Notes: generated by a model from the letters alone, not told the origin. Positions 50,152 through 60,275 are shown, counted from the stretch's first letter. The stretch is 64,000 nucleotides of DNA from Serripes groenlandicus (GCA_031761405.1 JASEVX010000013.1:41848730-41912729); one strand, 5' to 3'. Numbers and translations are program-made.

Positions 50152-50290
50152 TTATTGGGTTTGTTACTGACCCACTACGGAAATATAAGGGGTCTGTAGG
50201 ATTAATAGGGGGCGAGGCGATAGCCGAGTCCCCCTATTCATCCAACAGACCCCCTATATTTCCGTAGTGGGTCAGTAACAAACCCAATAA
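50152..50290. repeat. Palindrome B with GA/GA tip
   Basis: TTATTGGGTTTGTTACTGAC pairs with GTCAGTAACAAACCCAATAA, and CCCACTACGGAAATATAAGG with the opposite strand; the outer arms are nearly perfect. The tip at 50214-50227 is GA-GGC-GATA-GCC-GA. A related unpaired fragment, CCCCTATAGAAGTATAAGG, lies at 50437, so the element may extend right. No truncated recombinase-like ORF was found beside it. Confidence 0.9.
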
Positions 50291-50754
50291 TGTATGTATT
50301 TCGTCGACCACTTTAAACTGAACTATACTGTAACTTGTTGATATTTGTTGGTAGCATAATATTACGTCATGAGTAAAAGATCTATTAATATTGATTAAAG
50401 AATTGGAATAGATATATTATTTTTTACATTACTCACCCCCTATAGAAGTATAAGGGGTCTGAACGTGACACACTTTAACCAATGAAATTGCAAGAATTTC
50501 GTAGGAGGCGAAATAAATATGTATGGCTGTCCTATTGAAGAAAAGCACCTTAAAACCACATGAAGCATGCCGAATGTATCTGGAGATACACACGTATGTT
50601 CGAAAAGTCATCAATAAATAAATAAACGAAATAAAATGACAGCCGTTTCTTTCAGTTCGACTTCTACTTGAATTATAGAACGGATCCGAGGAAAACAACC
50701 ATTCTTGGCAAGGTATCTGGAAAAAAATATATGCAAATGTTGTTGATTTTCTAA

Positions 50755-50816
50755 ATATGAACTAGCGACCTCCCGCACCGAGGCTGACGCTCTACCACTA
50801 CACCATTGAGGCGGTT
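50755..50816 (-). mobile_element. SINE-2 head fragment, reversed
   Basis: On the - strand, CCGCCTCAATGGTGTAGTGG, AGAGCGTCAGCCTCGGTGCG and GGAGGTCGC. Only the tRNA-like head survives. Confidence 0.7.
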
Positions 50817-51094
50817 GATAAAAGGAAATCATTCACAGTAACTTTTTCAGCGCCGTATTCCCTTAAGTAAACTCTTCAATGTTCGGGTGACTCCATTATT
50901 ATATAATAAGAGATTTGGAATATTTTGATAATTTAAAACAGGCAAACAATACGGATCGGAACGAGTTGTCTCGCCTGAACGTCTAATGGACTAATTTTTA
51001 AATATTACATTAACTATATAATTATGGTTAAAGGAATAAACATGCCTCTGGTTTACGGCGTCCATGGGTTTCCTTGGTTAGCATTGGCGGCTGT

Positions 51095-51290
51095 AAAGAT
51101 ACAAATTTATATTGATTTCAACATGATTTCAGTTACATCACGGAGACAGTTCACTTATTCACGACCCCTGAGTTAACAAACCAGTAGAAGACATGCCCTG
51201 CCCAAGGTCTTTCCACCAGAACCGCAGCGACTTAGGATCGAACCCGGGACGCCCGGTTTCAAGTCGCAGACGCTAGACACTCGGCAACGA
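51095..51290 (-). mobile_element. SINE-3 copy, reversed
   Basis: ATTTCAACATGATTTCAGTT, TCACGGAGACAGTTCACTTA, TTCACGACCCCTGAGTTAAC, then GGATCGAACCCGGGACGCCC and a weakened A-box end (CTAGACACTCGGCAACG). Confidence 0.75.
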
Positions 51291-51410
51291 CCGATTCCTC
51301 GAGAAACTTGTTAACACAGTGATGTTATTTATCAAACCACATTTTATCTGTTTATTTTACAAGAGTAATGACAATACAAATTCTGCTACTGTAAGTAAAA
51401 AATAAGTTTG

Positions 51411-51625
51411 TATGGTCTTTTACGCCGCTATCAACAATGTATCAGGTACATCACGGAATATCCTGAAATTACCACTACTCCAGGACTATTTATCCTGACA
51501 CAACGGCAGTGATCGCCATTGGAGAGATTGCCATTACCATCTTTAAGTATTTTGTATGTATGTCCCAGCTTGGGTTCGACTCCTCGAACACGCGAGCCCG
51601 AGGCACACTCTCTACCGCAGAGGCG
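51411..51625 (-). mobile_element. SINE-2 copy, reversed
   Basis: GTCTTTTACGCCGCTATCAA, CATCACGGAATATCCTGAAA, GGAGAGATTGCCATTACCAT, then a diverged head GGGTTCGACTCCTCGAACAC and CTCTACCGC. It is close downstream of the last recognised cadherin exon. Confidence 0.7.
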
Positions 51626-51917
51626 GTAAGAACAATAAGAAGTTGTCTTATTTCGCATGTGACTCATAGAGTTTTATATTTTTATTATAGTTTAATAAAA
51701 AATATGTTTCTGTCAGAGCACGAAGTATTTTCTTATACTTCTTAAGTTTGTAGTCGTTCTGTTTGTGTGGAAATATCCCGAAAAACCAGAACCCGATTAT
51801 CACATGACTTGAACAGTGATTTTGGTTTTTATATACATATTCTTTGTATATCATGTTTAATTTTGCAGTCGACATGCCTGCCTAAAGATAACAATATTTG
51901 TAAAAAGCCTCACTTAC

Positions 51918-52210
51918 GTTCAGGTACGTTTGGTTTATTATCAATGCCAGTACTATTCTTTTTAAAACAATCAAATATGCTCGATTTGTTTTTAGGAGGC
52001 GGGGATAGGGGCGAATGCGGAGGCGGGGCCTCCTTGATGGGCAGCGGGGGACCCTCCCTACTGTCTACTATTGGCCCCGCCCTCTCCATTCCAACGAATC
52101 TTTGAGTCCGTACTGGTACGTGTACGATACGTCGTTTGATGGGTCTCTCGGCGATACGACCTACTCGAGGTGGGCCTGCTCTTCCGATACGTCTCACACC
52201 TCCTCCGCTT
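51918..52210 (-). CDS. Cadherin-superfamily receptor, cytoplasmic-tail exon
   Basis: The fifth exon of the chain in transcription order (63314 downward). The acceptor TTATTTAGTTGTAG precedes it; the donor is GAAC|GTAAGTG. It begins with one base that completes the codon left open by exon 53180-53414 (AT|A, Ile), and all 97 following codons are open. The peptide is basic then Pro-rich: SGGGVRRIGRAG near the start, ERPIKRRIVHVPVRTQR, and SREGPPLPIKEAPPPHSPLS, followed by SIFDCFKK. Pro-rich stretches suggest SH3 or WW partner binding, by inference. I see no clear catenin-binding motif. The exon ends one base into a codon (phase 1), so at least one more coding exon must exist further left; I could not locate it. 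Confidence 0.8.
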
Positions 52211-52245
52211 CTACAACTAAATAACACATACTTTTCGATATTAGC

Positions 52246-52325
52246 TCGATATTACCCCCTCGATATTACCTCGATATTACCTCGATACCTCGATATTACC
52301 TCGATATTACCTCGATATTACCGCC
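52246..52325 (+). repeat. 12-bp tandem repeat CTCGATATTAC
   Basis: Six imperfect copies of TACCTCGATATT in the cadherin intron, about 35 bases upstream (in the - direction) of the cytoplasmic-tail exon acceptor. Confidence 0.9.
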
Positions 52326-52644
52326 AGATATTGAAATGCGTTCCAGTGAAATGTATTGTCAGCTTCGTACTGAATGTATTGCTGGTAAATAGTTTCACAA
52401 AAGTATCATATTCTTAAGCTTATATTCCCCTTGGTTATTCAAACACTCAACATCACCATCATCATCATAGTTTATCAAATATCTAATATCAACATGTTTA
52501 CCAAATCATGCATTTTCCTTTTGACCATATTGTTCAATAGATAAGAAACCGACGAGTACGCACTCCAGTAGGAGATAGACTTTATAAGCTTTAAGCTTTC
52601 TTTCTAATCCTTTTCCTTTAGAAATCTGTTATTTTTATACTAAG

Positions 52645-52896
52645 TCGAGGGCATGGCGTGAAATGGTTGTAACTAAAAAAAAATTGTTTAACCAACGTTA
52701 ATCACCTCGCCATAAAGTCTTTATAAGCGTTAAATCATTTTTCTTGGTAAACAATGGAAATTTAGGTGCCATTGCTCGTTTCGAGCAATGGCACCTAAAT
52801 TTGCATTGTTTACAAAGAGGTCAAAATTGCCCCTAAACCAGGGTTTTCAAAATAGGTTTTTAGTTACAGCCGTTACACACAAATTAAAGCCCTCGA
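52645..52896 (-). mobile_element. MITE-C copy 2, reversed, in cadherin intron
   Basis: TCGAGGGCATGGCGTGAAAT to AAAGCCCTCGA. The central hairpin TTTAGGTGCCATTGCTCG with its complement is identical to copy 1 except for the loop bases. Asymmetric segments (ACGTTAATCACCTCGCCATA; GCCCCTAAACCAGGGTTTTC) occur in opposite order to 42633. Confidence 0.9.
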
Positions 52897-53179
52897 TGTA
52901 ACGTTTATTGAATAAGATATGTTCAAACTAAACTAATAATTATAAAAAGCAAACCTCTTATGAAATCCTATCACGATAACAGCACGGCAGTAATCCTGAT
53001 TGCTTGTATGAGAAATGCAAACTGCTGGTATGCAATTTTAAAACTTCATACGGCATATCTATTCCAGGCAATGGATTCGAGTCAAATGATTTATTCGAGT
53101 GATTGATGTTTAGAGAAATCGGTAGACAACTGCATACACAGTGCGAATAATTGATAATAAAAGGTCAAAAAACACTTAC

Positions 53180-53414
53180 ATCCTTCCGATAGAGGAGCAG
53201 GCACCCGGGTTCGAACAGCATCTGAAACACATATATCCAAGGAGGCCGAGAGCTGCTAACCCCAGTAAAATGGCGGGAATGAGCCATGCTAAGTTGCCCG
53301 GATCAGACAAGAAGGAACTGATAGAGCTGTACGTCGAGGGTGTTGCGGTCGTGGTCGTGGTGGCTGCGGTGGTAGTGACCACGTCTACGATGTTTATCGT
53401 GACGGGCGCCGTGT
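53180..53414 (-). CDS. Cadherin-superfamily receptor, transmembrane exon
   Basis: Fourth exon in transcription order. Acceptor GGTCATACAG, donor GGAT|GTAAGTG. Its first two bases complete the Asp codon left open by exon 57574-57680 (G|AC). The peptide starts DTAPVTINIVDV, the last strand of a cadherin repeat. A Thr-rich stalk follows (TTTAATTTTTATPS), then a short SDPGN turn, a hydrophobic helix LAWLIPAILLGLAALGLLGY (about residues 44-66 of the exon), and a Cys-rich juxtamembrane segment (MCFRCCSNPGACSS) that may be palmitoylated. This fixes the topology: N-terminus outside, C-terminus inside, single-pass type I. Confidence 0.88.
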
Positions 53415-53447
53415 CTGTATGACCTTAATGAAGAACATTTCTTTTGA

Positions 53448-53600
53448 ACTCGGCAATTTCCGTATGAAATCATTTAAGATCGGTATTATTAGTGGACATG
53501 CCGGTGATTTCCACCGATCTCTTACTCCATCGGTCGGTTATCGCCGAATTTTTATAGTGTTCAATAATACCGATCTTGTACGGAAATTACTTAGACAATT
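53448..53600. repeat. Inverted repeat just upstream of the transmembrane exon
   Basis: AATTTCCGTATGAAATC and AAGATCGGTATTATTAG on the left pair with AATAATACCGATCTTGTACGG on the right. A further copy of TTTTGAACTCGGCAATTTCC lies at 53727. Probably a small MITE in the intron. Confidence 0.65.
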
Positions 53601-53758
53601 ATAAAGACTAAGTACGACCCTTCAAAAATTAAAGAGTTAAAATAAATCTGATTGTATCTGATTGTATCTGAAACTGTTAACAGTGACTGGCGTCTTGTCT
53701 TCATTACCTTAACAAAGAACATCCCTTTTGAACTCGGCAATTTCCGTACATAATCATT

Positions 53759-53840
53759 AGAGCCGTTCCACAAAGAAACATCATTATGAACGCTGCGTAA
53801 TGTATCGGCCCAAATCAGCCTGCGCAGTCTCAGTGGGAAA
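53759..53840 (-). mobile_element. MITE-G fragment
   Basis: AGAGCCGTTCCACAAAGAAA, CTGCGTAATGTATCGGCCCA and TCAGCCTGCGCAGTCTCAGT, then cut off by the 61-bp satellite. Confidence 0.75.
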
Positions 53841-55735
53841 GAGGTAATAGACCTTGTTTATTTGATAATTCTAATAAATCATCGGAGTATATGTTATAGT
53901 ATAGGTAATTGACCTTGTATATTTGATAATTCTAATAAATCATCGGAGTATATGTTATAGTATAGGTAATTGACCTTGTATATTTGATAATTCTAATAAA
54001 TCATCGAAGTATATGTTATAGTATAGGTAATAGACCTTGTATATTTGATAATTTTAATACATCATCGAAGTATATGTTATAGTATAGATAATAGACCTTG
54101 TATATTTGATAATTTTAATACATCATCGGAGTATATGTTATAGTATAGATAATTGACCTTGTATATTTGATAATTCTAATACATCATCGGAGTATATGTT
54201 ATAGTATAGGTAATTGACCTTGTATATTTGATAATTCTAATAAATCATCGAAGTATATGTTATAGTATAGGTAATAGACCTTGTATATTTGATAATTTTA
54301 ATACATCATCGAAGTATATGTTATAGTATAGATAATAGACCTTGTATATTTGATAATTTTAATACATCATCGGAGTATATGTTATAGTATAGATAATTGA
54401 CCTTGTATATTTGATAATTCTAATAAATCATCGGAGTATATGTTATAGTATAGATAATTGACCTTGTATATTTAATAATTCTAATACATCATCGGAGTAT
54501 ATGTTATAGTATAGGTAATTGACCTTGTATACTTGATAATTATAATACATCATCGGAGTATATGTTATAGTATATGTAATTGACCTTGTATATTTGATAA
54601 TTTTATTACATCATCGGAGTATATGTTATAGTATAGATAATTGACCTTGTATATTTGATAATTTTAATACATCATCGGAGTATATGTTATAGTATAGATA
54701 ATTGACCTTGTATATTTGATCATTCTAATAAATCATCGAAGTATATGTTATAGTATAGATAATTGACCTTGTATATTTGATAATTCTAATAAATCATCGA
54801 AGTATATGTTATAGTATAGGTAATTGACCTTGTATATTTGATAATTCTAATAAATCATCGAAGTATATGTTATAGTATAGATAATTGACCTTGTATATTT
54901 GATAATTCTAATAAATCATCGAAGTATATGATATAGTATAGATAATTGACCTTGTATATTTGATAATTTTAATACATCATCGAAGTATATGTTATAGTAT
55001 ATGTAATTGACCTTGTATATTTGATAATTTTAATACATCATCGAAGTATATGTTATAGTATAGATAATTGACCTTGTATATTTGATAATTTTAATACATC
55101 ATCGGAGTATATGTTATAGTATAGATAATTGACCTTGTATATTTGATAATTCTAATACATCATCGGAGTATATGTTATAGTATATGTAATTGACCTTGTA
55201 TATTTGATAATTCTAATAAATCATCGAAGTATATGTTATAGTATAGATAATTGACCTTGTATATTTGATAATTTTAATACATCATCCAAGTATATGTTAT
55301 AGTATAGGTAATTGACCTTTTATATTTGATAATTCTAATAAATCATCGAAGTATATGTTATAGTATAGATAATTGACCTTGTATATTTGATAATTCTAAT
55401 ACATCATCGGAGTATATATTATAGTATAGATAATTGACCTTGTATATTTGATAATTCTAATACATCATCGGAGTATATGTTATAGAATAGGTAATTGACC
55501 TTGTATATATTTGATAATTTTAATACATCATCAAAGTATATGTTATAGTATATGTAATTGACCTTGTATATTTGATAATTTTAATACATCATCGAAGTAT
55601 ATGTAATTGTATAGGTAATTGACCCTGTATATTTGATAATTCTAATAAATCATCGAAGTATATGTTATAGTATAGATAATTGACCTTGTTTATTTGATAA
55701 TTTTAATACATCATCGAAGTATATGTTATAGTATA
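53841..55735 (+). repeat. 61-bp satellite, about 31 units, in cadherin intron
   Basis: Unit: TCATCGGAGTATATGTTATA then GTATAGGTAATTGACCTTGT then ATATTTGATAATTCTAATAAA. Variants (CGAAG/CGGAG, GGTAATT/GATAATT/TGTAATT, TTCTAATA/TTTTAATA) are distributed in short runs, suggesting local unit duplications. No ORF. Confidence 0.95.
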
Positions 55736-55736
55736 C

Positions 55737-55879
55737 AATTATCGCCTTTTAGTGAGGTCGATACGTGTTTTTGTCGACTTGATAAAAGTGATATCGACCG
55801 AGGACGAAGTCCGAGGTCGATATCACTTTTATCAAGTCGACAAAAACACGTATCGACCGAACCTAAAAAGGCGATAATA
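55737..55879. repeat. Palindrome C with GA/GA tip
   Basis: ATTATCGCCTTTTAGTGAGG pairs with its complement near 55866-55879, and TCGATACGTGTTTTTGTCGA and CTTGATAAAAGTGATATCGA pair perfectly with the right arm. The tip at 55800-55814 is GA-GGAC-GAA-GTCC-GA. This is the most perfect of the four palindromes, therefore probably the youngest. Confidence 0.95.
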
Positions 55880-56027
55880 GTTTTATTATTAAATTCAGGG
55901 AATTTAAATAATCCGTAAAACACTTTACTGCAGTTGCAGTACCTCTTTTGGTGTTCTTTGCATCAACATTATCTAAGATAATTTGTTTTTCTTCGTCTGA
56001 CAGATGAACAAAGCGTCCGTCAGCCAT
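55863..56027 (-). pseudogene. Truncated Crypton-like protein N-terminus, 54 aa
   Basis: The ATG opens MADGRFVHLSDEEKQIILDN, followed by VDAKNTKRGTATAVKCFTDY and a TAG after 54 codons. An acidic helix, then a KNTKxxTxxAVxxFxxYL-like stretch, is the pattern I associate with the N-terminal DNA-binding part of Crypton-derived (KIAA1958/ZMYM/DUF3504-like) proteins, which continue into a tyrosine recombinase domain. That domain is missing; the frame runs into the terminal palindrome instead. This is therefore an internal-deletion derivative that keeps the gene's start. The alternative is an unrelated host protein fragment. It lies on the same strand as the cadherin gene, within its intron. Confidence 0.55.
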
Positions 56028-56205
56028 TATGTTTGTTTATAGTATGACGTCATAGAACTTGTACCCGTGCTATTTCGCTCGCGGCCACGCGCTCCAAGTC
56101 GATTCGTCTTTTTTAGCTCCGCCCTAGAGTCAATTCCACTTTTTATCAGATATCATGTGACCGTGTCTGTGCCAATCAAAATCATTAAATAAATTGATTT
56201 AATAA

Positions 56206-56350
56206 TAATATAGATAATTGACCTTTTGTATTTGACAATTCTATGAAATCATTGAAGTATATGTTACAGTATAGATAATTGACCTTTTATATTTGATAAT
56301 ACTAATAAATCTTTGAAGTATATGTTATTGTATAGGTGATTAACTTGTAT
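56206..56350 (+). repeat. 61-bp satellite, remainder after insertion
   Basis: ATAGATAATTGACCTTTTGT and GTATATGTTACAGTATAGAT; about 2.3 diverged units. Their higher divergence than the main block is expected at an array edge. Confidence 0.85.
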
Positions 56351-56479
56351 ATTTGAAATAATTGATTTCGCCGAATTCTTTGACTTACTATGCCGAGCTT
56401 CACAGGCACCATATTCCAAACGACGAGGTCTAACAATAACCTTTATATTAGTTACGTTCACACTTATTTATTCTAAATC

Positions 56480-56830
56480 GATTGCGAAACAAGCTTTCAG
56501 CTTATAATAACTACGCTCGAGGTCTGCTTCCTTTAGCCTTTACCAGAAGTCGCGCCGTTTGTCTGGAAAAATCCAAAAACAGAACTCTAGATAAGGGGCA
56601 TTTTTCATTTGATAAAATCCTTATTTGTCACTCAAATCCTATGTTGCCCGCATCATATGGTTTTATTGGATAACAAGAGAGATATTTTGGGGGAAAGGAT
56701 CAGTTCACTCCTCCTTATCTGGTCCTCTGTAAAAAGGCAGAACCCTCACTCAAATCACGGGATTGGAACCAGGTACGAGAGTCTGCCGCTCTACCTCTGT
56801 ACAGCTGTAACTGTATGTTATATTATTGTT
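56480..56830 (-). mobile_element. SINE-4 copy, reversed, split by a MITE-H
   Basis: Left part ATCGATTGCGAAACAAGCTT and CAGAAGTCGCGCCGTTTGTC. The right part resumes at 56730 with AAAAAGGCAGAACCCTCACT and a worn head (GGGATTGGAACCAGGTACG, GCCGCTCTACC). Confidence 0.7.
56580..56729 (+). mobile_element. MITE-H inserted in a SINE-4
   Basis: CAGAACTCTAGATAAGGGGC to CCTTATCTGGTCCTCTG. The hairpin core is shortened (CCTATGTTGCCCGCATCATA). AAAAA on both sides is compatible with, but does not prove, a short target duplication. Confidence 0.8.
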
Positions 56831-57281
56831 TAACACGATTGCCACCTTTGCTTGATATATTTAACTTGTCTTTTATAAAATTAATAAAACTCAGAGCGGC
56901 TGTTTTATTGTTGCGAGGTATTATAAATCAAATGCGCATTAATGAGCCGGTGCTCCAAATCACATGACCAAGCACAATTGACAGATAACGCTACATTCTG
57001 GGACTACTAATAGTATTAGTAGTCCCAGCTACATCGAAGAGGCTAAAAGCCCGTATAAATAAAGAACAGAACAGAAGCTTTATTCTTTCACTTGAACACA
57101 AATGGTTCATCGTCAAAATAAATACAATACAATATACATGTGCATGTACAATATATAAAGGACACCGAATGAATGTATGCTTGTTTACAATGGCGGTCAC
57201 TTCTTGACACCGGTCATGGTCGAAAAAATCATGACACTTCTTTCAATGAAATGTGATTGAGCTAAATGAAATTATGCAACA

Positions 57282-57552
57282 ATATGGGCCGTTCCGTGAG
57301 AAACCAACATTATGGACTCTACGTAATGAATCGACATAGATCAGCCTGCGCTGTCTGCGCAGGCTAATCCGGGCAGACACATTCCGTCTCAGGGTAATAG
57401 AGGTAAAGAGTAACGATTCCTGAAACAGTAATTCCAAAGGAGGCGAAACGTGTCTGTCCGGGTTAGCCTGCGCGGCATGCTTAGACTGAACAGGGTCGAT
57501 ACTTTACGCAGAGTCCATAATGTTAGTCTTCTTATAATTATTCGGCTCATAT
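57282..57552 (-). mobile_element. MITE-G copy next to a cadherin splice donor
   Basis: TATGGGCCGTTCCGTGAGAA to TCTTATAATTATTCGGCTCATA. All modules present in reversed order. Its end lies 21 bases from the donor GTTTGT at 57573 of the adjacent exon. Confidence 0.85.
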
Positions 57553-57573
57553 TGAGCAATACACGAAACAAAC

Positions 57574-57680
57574 CTGCGTCATCCGTTACGGTCAATGTAA
57601 ACGTCCGAGTCGTCGGGGCATTGATATTGGTCCAGTCCCGTAATGAGACAAACTCGCCGTTTTCGTTGACTCCAAAATCA
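57574..57680 (-). CDS. Cadherin-superfamily receptor, exon of last cadherin repeat
   Basis: Third exon in transcription order, 107 bases, phase 2 in and phase 1 out. The acceptor GTGTGTATTTACAG and donor GCAG|GTTTGT fit. The first base joins the AG left by exon 60358-60530 to make Ser. The peptide runs DFGVNENGEFVSLRDW and continues to TRTFTLTVTDDA, the classic G-x-(I/V) turn and the strand before the next D-x-G element of a cadherin fold. The neighbouring exons continue the same repeat without a break in phase. The exon is small and squeezed between a MITE-G (21 bases away) and a SINE-2 (57 bases away). Confidence 0.85.
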
Positions 57681-57737
57681 CTGTAAATACACACAGGGGG
57701 ATTGCAATAAGTCACTCCTCTAGAAAACATACTCTTG

Positions 57738-57958
57738 GATTGATTGAATGGGGCTTTACGCCGCTTTCAACAATTTGTCAGTTATATCACGGTGTACCAG
57801 TACTACTGGTCCATTTATTCTGACACCAGCCACGCAGTCGTAATGCTAACCCCACAACCCTGATCACCACGGAGGGAAGCCATTACTACCATTTGTAAAG
57901 TCTTCTGTATGACCCGACCGGGGATCGAAACCGCGACCTCCCGCACCCGAGCAGAAAG
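57738..57958 (-). mobile_element. SINE-2 copy, reversed, near cadherin exon
   Basis: TGATTGAATGGGGCTTTACG, CACGGTGTACCAGTACTACT, GGAGGGAAGCCATTACTACC, then ACCCGACCGGGGATCGAAAC and CGACCTCCCGCACCCGAGC. It stops just short of the A-box. Confidence 0.85.
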
Positions 57959-58204
57959 GGTCATTTTGGACGTAGGGATAGACGTTTTATATGCTGCGAG
58001 CCTTAGTCGTCAAATGTCAAATTTAGTCCTAAAACCATATGGTTTACAGTTTGCTTAACATTGACTGTAACTATAAAGTCTCAAAGAAGTTTAAGTTTCT
58101 TAATTGTTTAAAATTAAACGTTTTAAAATCTGCTCTAAAAAGATCAATTAGATAAAAAAATGAAAAAAAAAAAGAACTCATAGGTGCTTAAATATTAACA
58201 TATA

Positions 58205-59165
58205 TTAAGGATGTACTGAACTGAAAAGTGGATTTTTCATAATATTTAACTTTTGTTGTAATATTGTTTTTTTGAAAGTTGGATATATGTTAAATTAAAA
58301 AAAAAAAAAAAAAGGTATGGTACTGGGCTTTTTTTTTTGCTAGATCAATTTATAAAAGCCTTATGATGAGCGGTTTTTTTGCTATTTCAGCCCATGAAAT
58401 AAAAAATGTTTTCACGCAAATTGCCGATATTTGAAAGATGAGATGCTAATTGTTTATCTTCTTGTGGTTTTAATCTCATTCTGAAGGTATTATATCCATA
58501 TCTTTGGAAGTTCCTGCAATACATTGTAATTAAAGCTAAAAAATAGACACTATTTGACACTAATGAAAATCCATATTTGTCAGATTTAAGAATAGACAAT
58601 TTCAAAACTTTGAAATAAGGAAAAAACATATTTGTAATATTTAACTTTTTCTGAAACTTCTCTACGTTATTTCAATTACTATCATTTATCAGATTTTAAT
58701 AAGAAAAGTATATGTCGCTGGGCAATATTTTCAGTTTTTCTTCTTTGAATGGCTAAAAAATGTTAAAATATGAATATATATTTATTAATTTTTCAAACAT
58801 ATCTTCAAATGTCAAAAAAGTTTTCCAATATTTTCTACTTTTTTTCAAAACAATATGATACTATACAAGTTTTAGATTAAAATTTATATACATGGACTTT
58901 AATATGTTCTTTTTTACCAGTTCTATTTCTTAATCCAACACGGCAACTGGACAGCGTCTCACGAAAAAATTGAAGGCTCATGCAAAAAATAGGCCCTTTA
59001 TCTCAAGCAAATTTTATCCACTTTTTTTTAAATTTTGAAGAATTATAAAAAGGTATAATGACTAAACAGGTTTTAATTGACAACAAAATAAGAAGATTTA
59101 ATAAGAAAGTAAAAAAAAAAAAAAAAAATTTTAAATTTCAAAACCTCAGTTCAGTACATCCTTAA
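58205..59165. mobile_element. AT-rich TTAA element, 960 bp, inverted ends
   Basis: TTAAGGATGTACTGAACTGA at the left and its complement TCAGTTCAGTACATCCTTAA at the right. TTAA is duplicated at both edges (58205-58208, 59162-59165). The interior is about 75% AT with several A- and T-runs, and only an 80-codon - frame (58629-58387) without recognisable domain. TTAA flanks suggest piggyBac-type integration, unrelated in sequence to MITE-P. Confidence 0.85.
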
Positions 59166-60076
59166 GGTTTCATGCCTCTGGCTATAATTTAAGTATGACA
59201 CAAGCTTTGGAAGGAGAGCGGGAAGTCTATTCTCCTTCCAGTTTAGCAGAAAGTATATTAACAAAACATACGAAGTTATTTTAAAAAGTTTAAATTTAAT
59301 GATATATTCATGTATTAACATGTTTTATGTGAGCTTTTAACCACTCTCCTTTTAAGATTTAGCAGATGTAGCGGATTATTAGAGTTCCTCGTTCGAATAT
59401 GCCAATGGGATTAACTACTTGAGTCTAACGGTCGAAATGTCCTATAGCCTTTGTACTCGAGAGTTAACTCACTTCTTAAATTCCATTCTTAAAATAGTCG
59501 ATTGTATAAGCAAATTAATGAAAATATCAAAATTGAGCATTGATGAAATTAAAAGAAAAAGTTCACATGTATAGTCAACATATAGCAAGAATACAATGGA
59601 CAGAATGAACAAACTGTATGGGGAGGAACGATTTAAGTTTAGAAATTCAACAGATTTTTATAATTAGGCAAAAACGTGCCCCGAATTTCGGGGCCGTAAA
59701 CCAAACAGTTAAAAAAGCGTAGCCTAGGCGCTCGTCAGGGTCGTAAATCAAACTATTTAAAAAAGCGTAGCCTATGAAGTTGGGGAAAAGTTATTCAATA
59801 CAAATTAAATGTGTCTAAAGATTTGAAATAACGGTAGAAGACATACATATTTTGCATCTTTTTGTTTCTTAAATCAGTCAATACCATTTATTGATTCATA
59901 AAGATTGCTTTTTTCAAACATATAATAGAGTTTTTCTTAACAATAATAATGTTGGTTGCTCCCTTTTCGATTACGTCACCCCATGGTACAATATTAAAAC
60001 CTATCCTATACTGACGCCGCGCTTCCACATTCAAATGTACAGTTATTGTCACAAGTACTGCATTTTCCCCCAGGGA
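59166..60076. other. Cadherin intron, no gene; short duplication
   Basis: AT-rich. AAAAAAGCGTAGCCTAGGCG and AAAAAAGCGTAGCCTATGAA (59713 and 59759) with CGTAAACCAAACAGTT and CGTAAATCAAACTATT form a local 47-bp duplication. Nothing else recognised. Confidence 0.5.
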
Positions 60077-60275
60077 ATCCGCCGTGGCCTAGTGGTAAGC
60101 GTCGGGGATGTTGGGACCGGGCGTCCCGGGTTCGATCCCAAATCGAGGCGCTCCGGTCATGATGGAGTGCCATTTGGCAAGGCACAGTTCCTAGCCTAGT
60201 ACTGGTTTGTGATCATGAATAAGTGAACAGTCGCCGTGATATAACTGAATTTATGTTGAAAACGGCGTAAAACAA
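60077..60275 (+). mobile_element. SINE-3 copy, full length, in cadherin intron
   Basis: Head ATCCGCCGTGGCCTAGTGGT, AAGCGTCGGGGATGTTGGG, GTCCCGGGTTCGATCCCAAA. Body TGGAGTGCCATTTGGCAAGG and CCTAGTACTGGTTTGTGATC. Tail GTCGCCGTGATATAACTGAA and TTGAAAACGGCGTAAAACAA, then (CAAA)n. This is the reference copy for family 3. Confidence 0.9.

Larger units (their letters stand above)
55737..56205 (-). mobile_element. Hairpin element C with truncated Crypton-like ORF, inside satellite
   Basis: About 470 bases of non-satellite sequence interrupt the 61-bp array, which resumes at 56206. In the - direction: upstream region with TGACGTCA (56044) and GTCACATGATATCTGAT, ATG at 56027, 54-codon ORF, and the terminal palindrome. 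The ORF's stop lies within the palindrome's outer arm. No clear target duplication. The layout is the same as element A at 11714. Confidence 0.65.
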
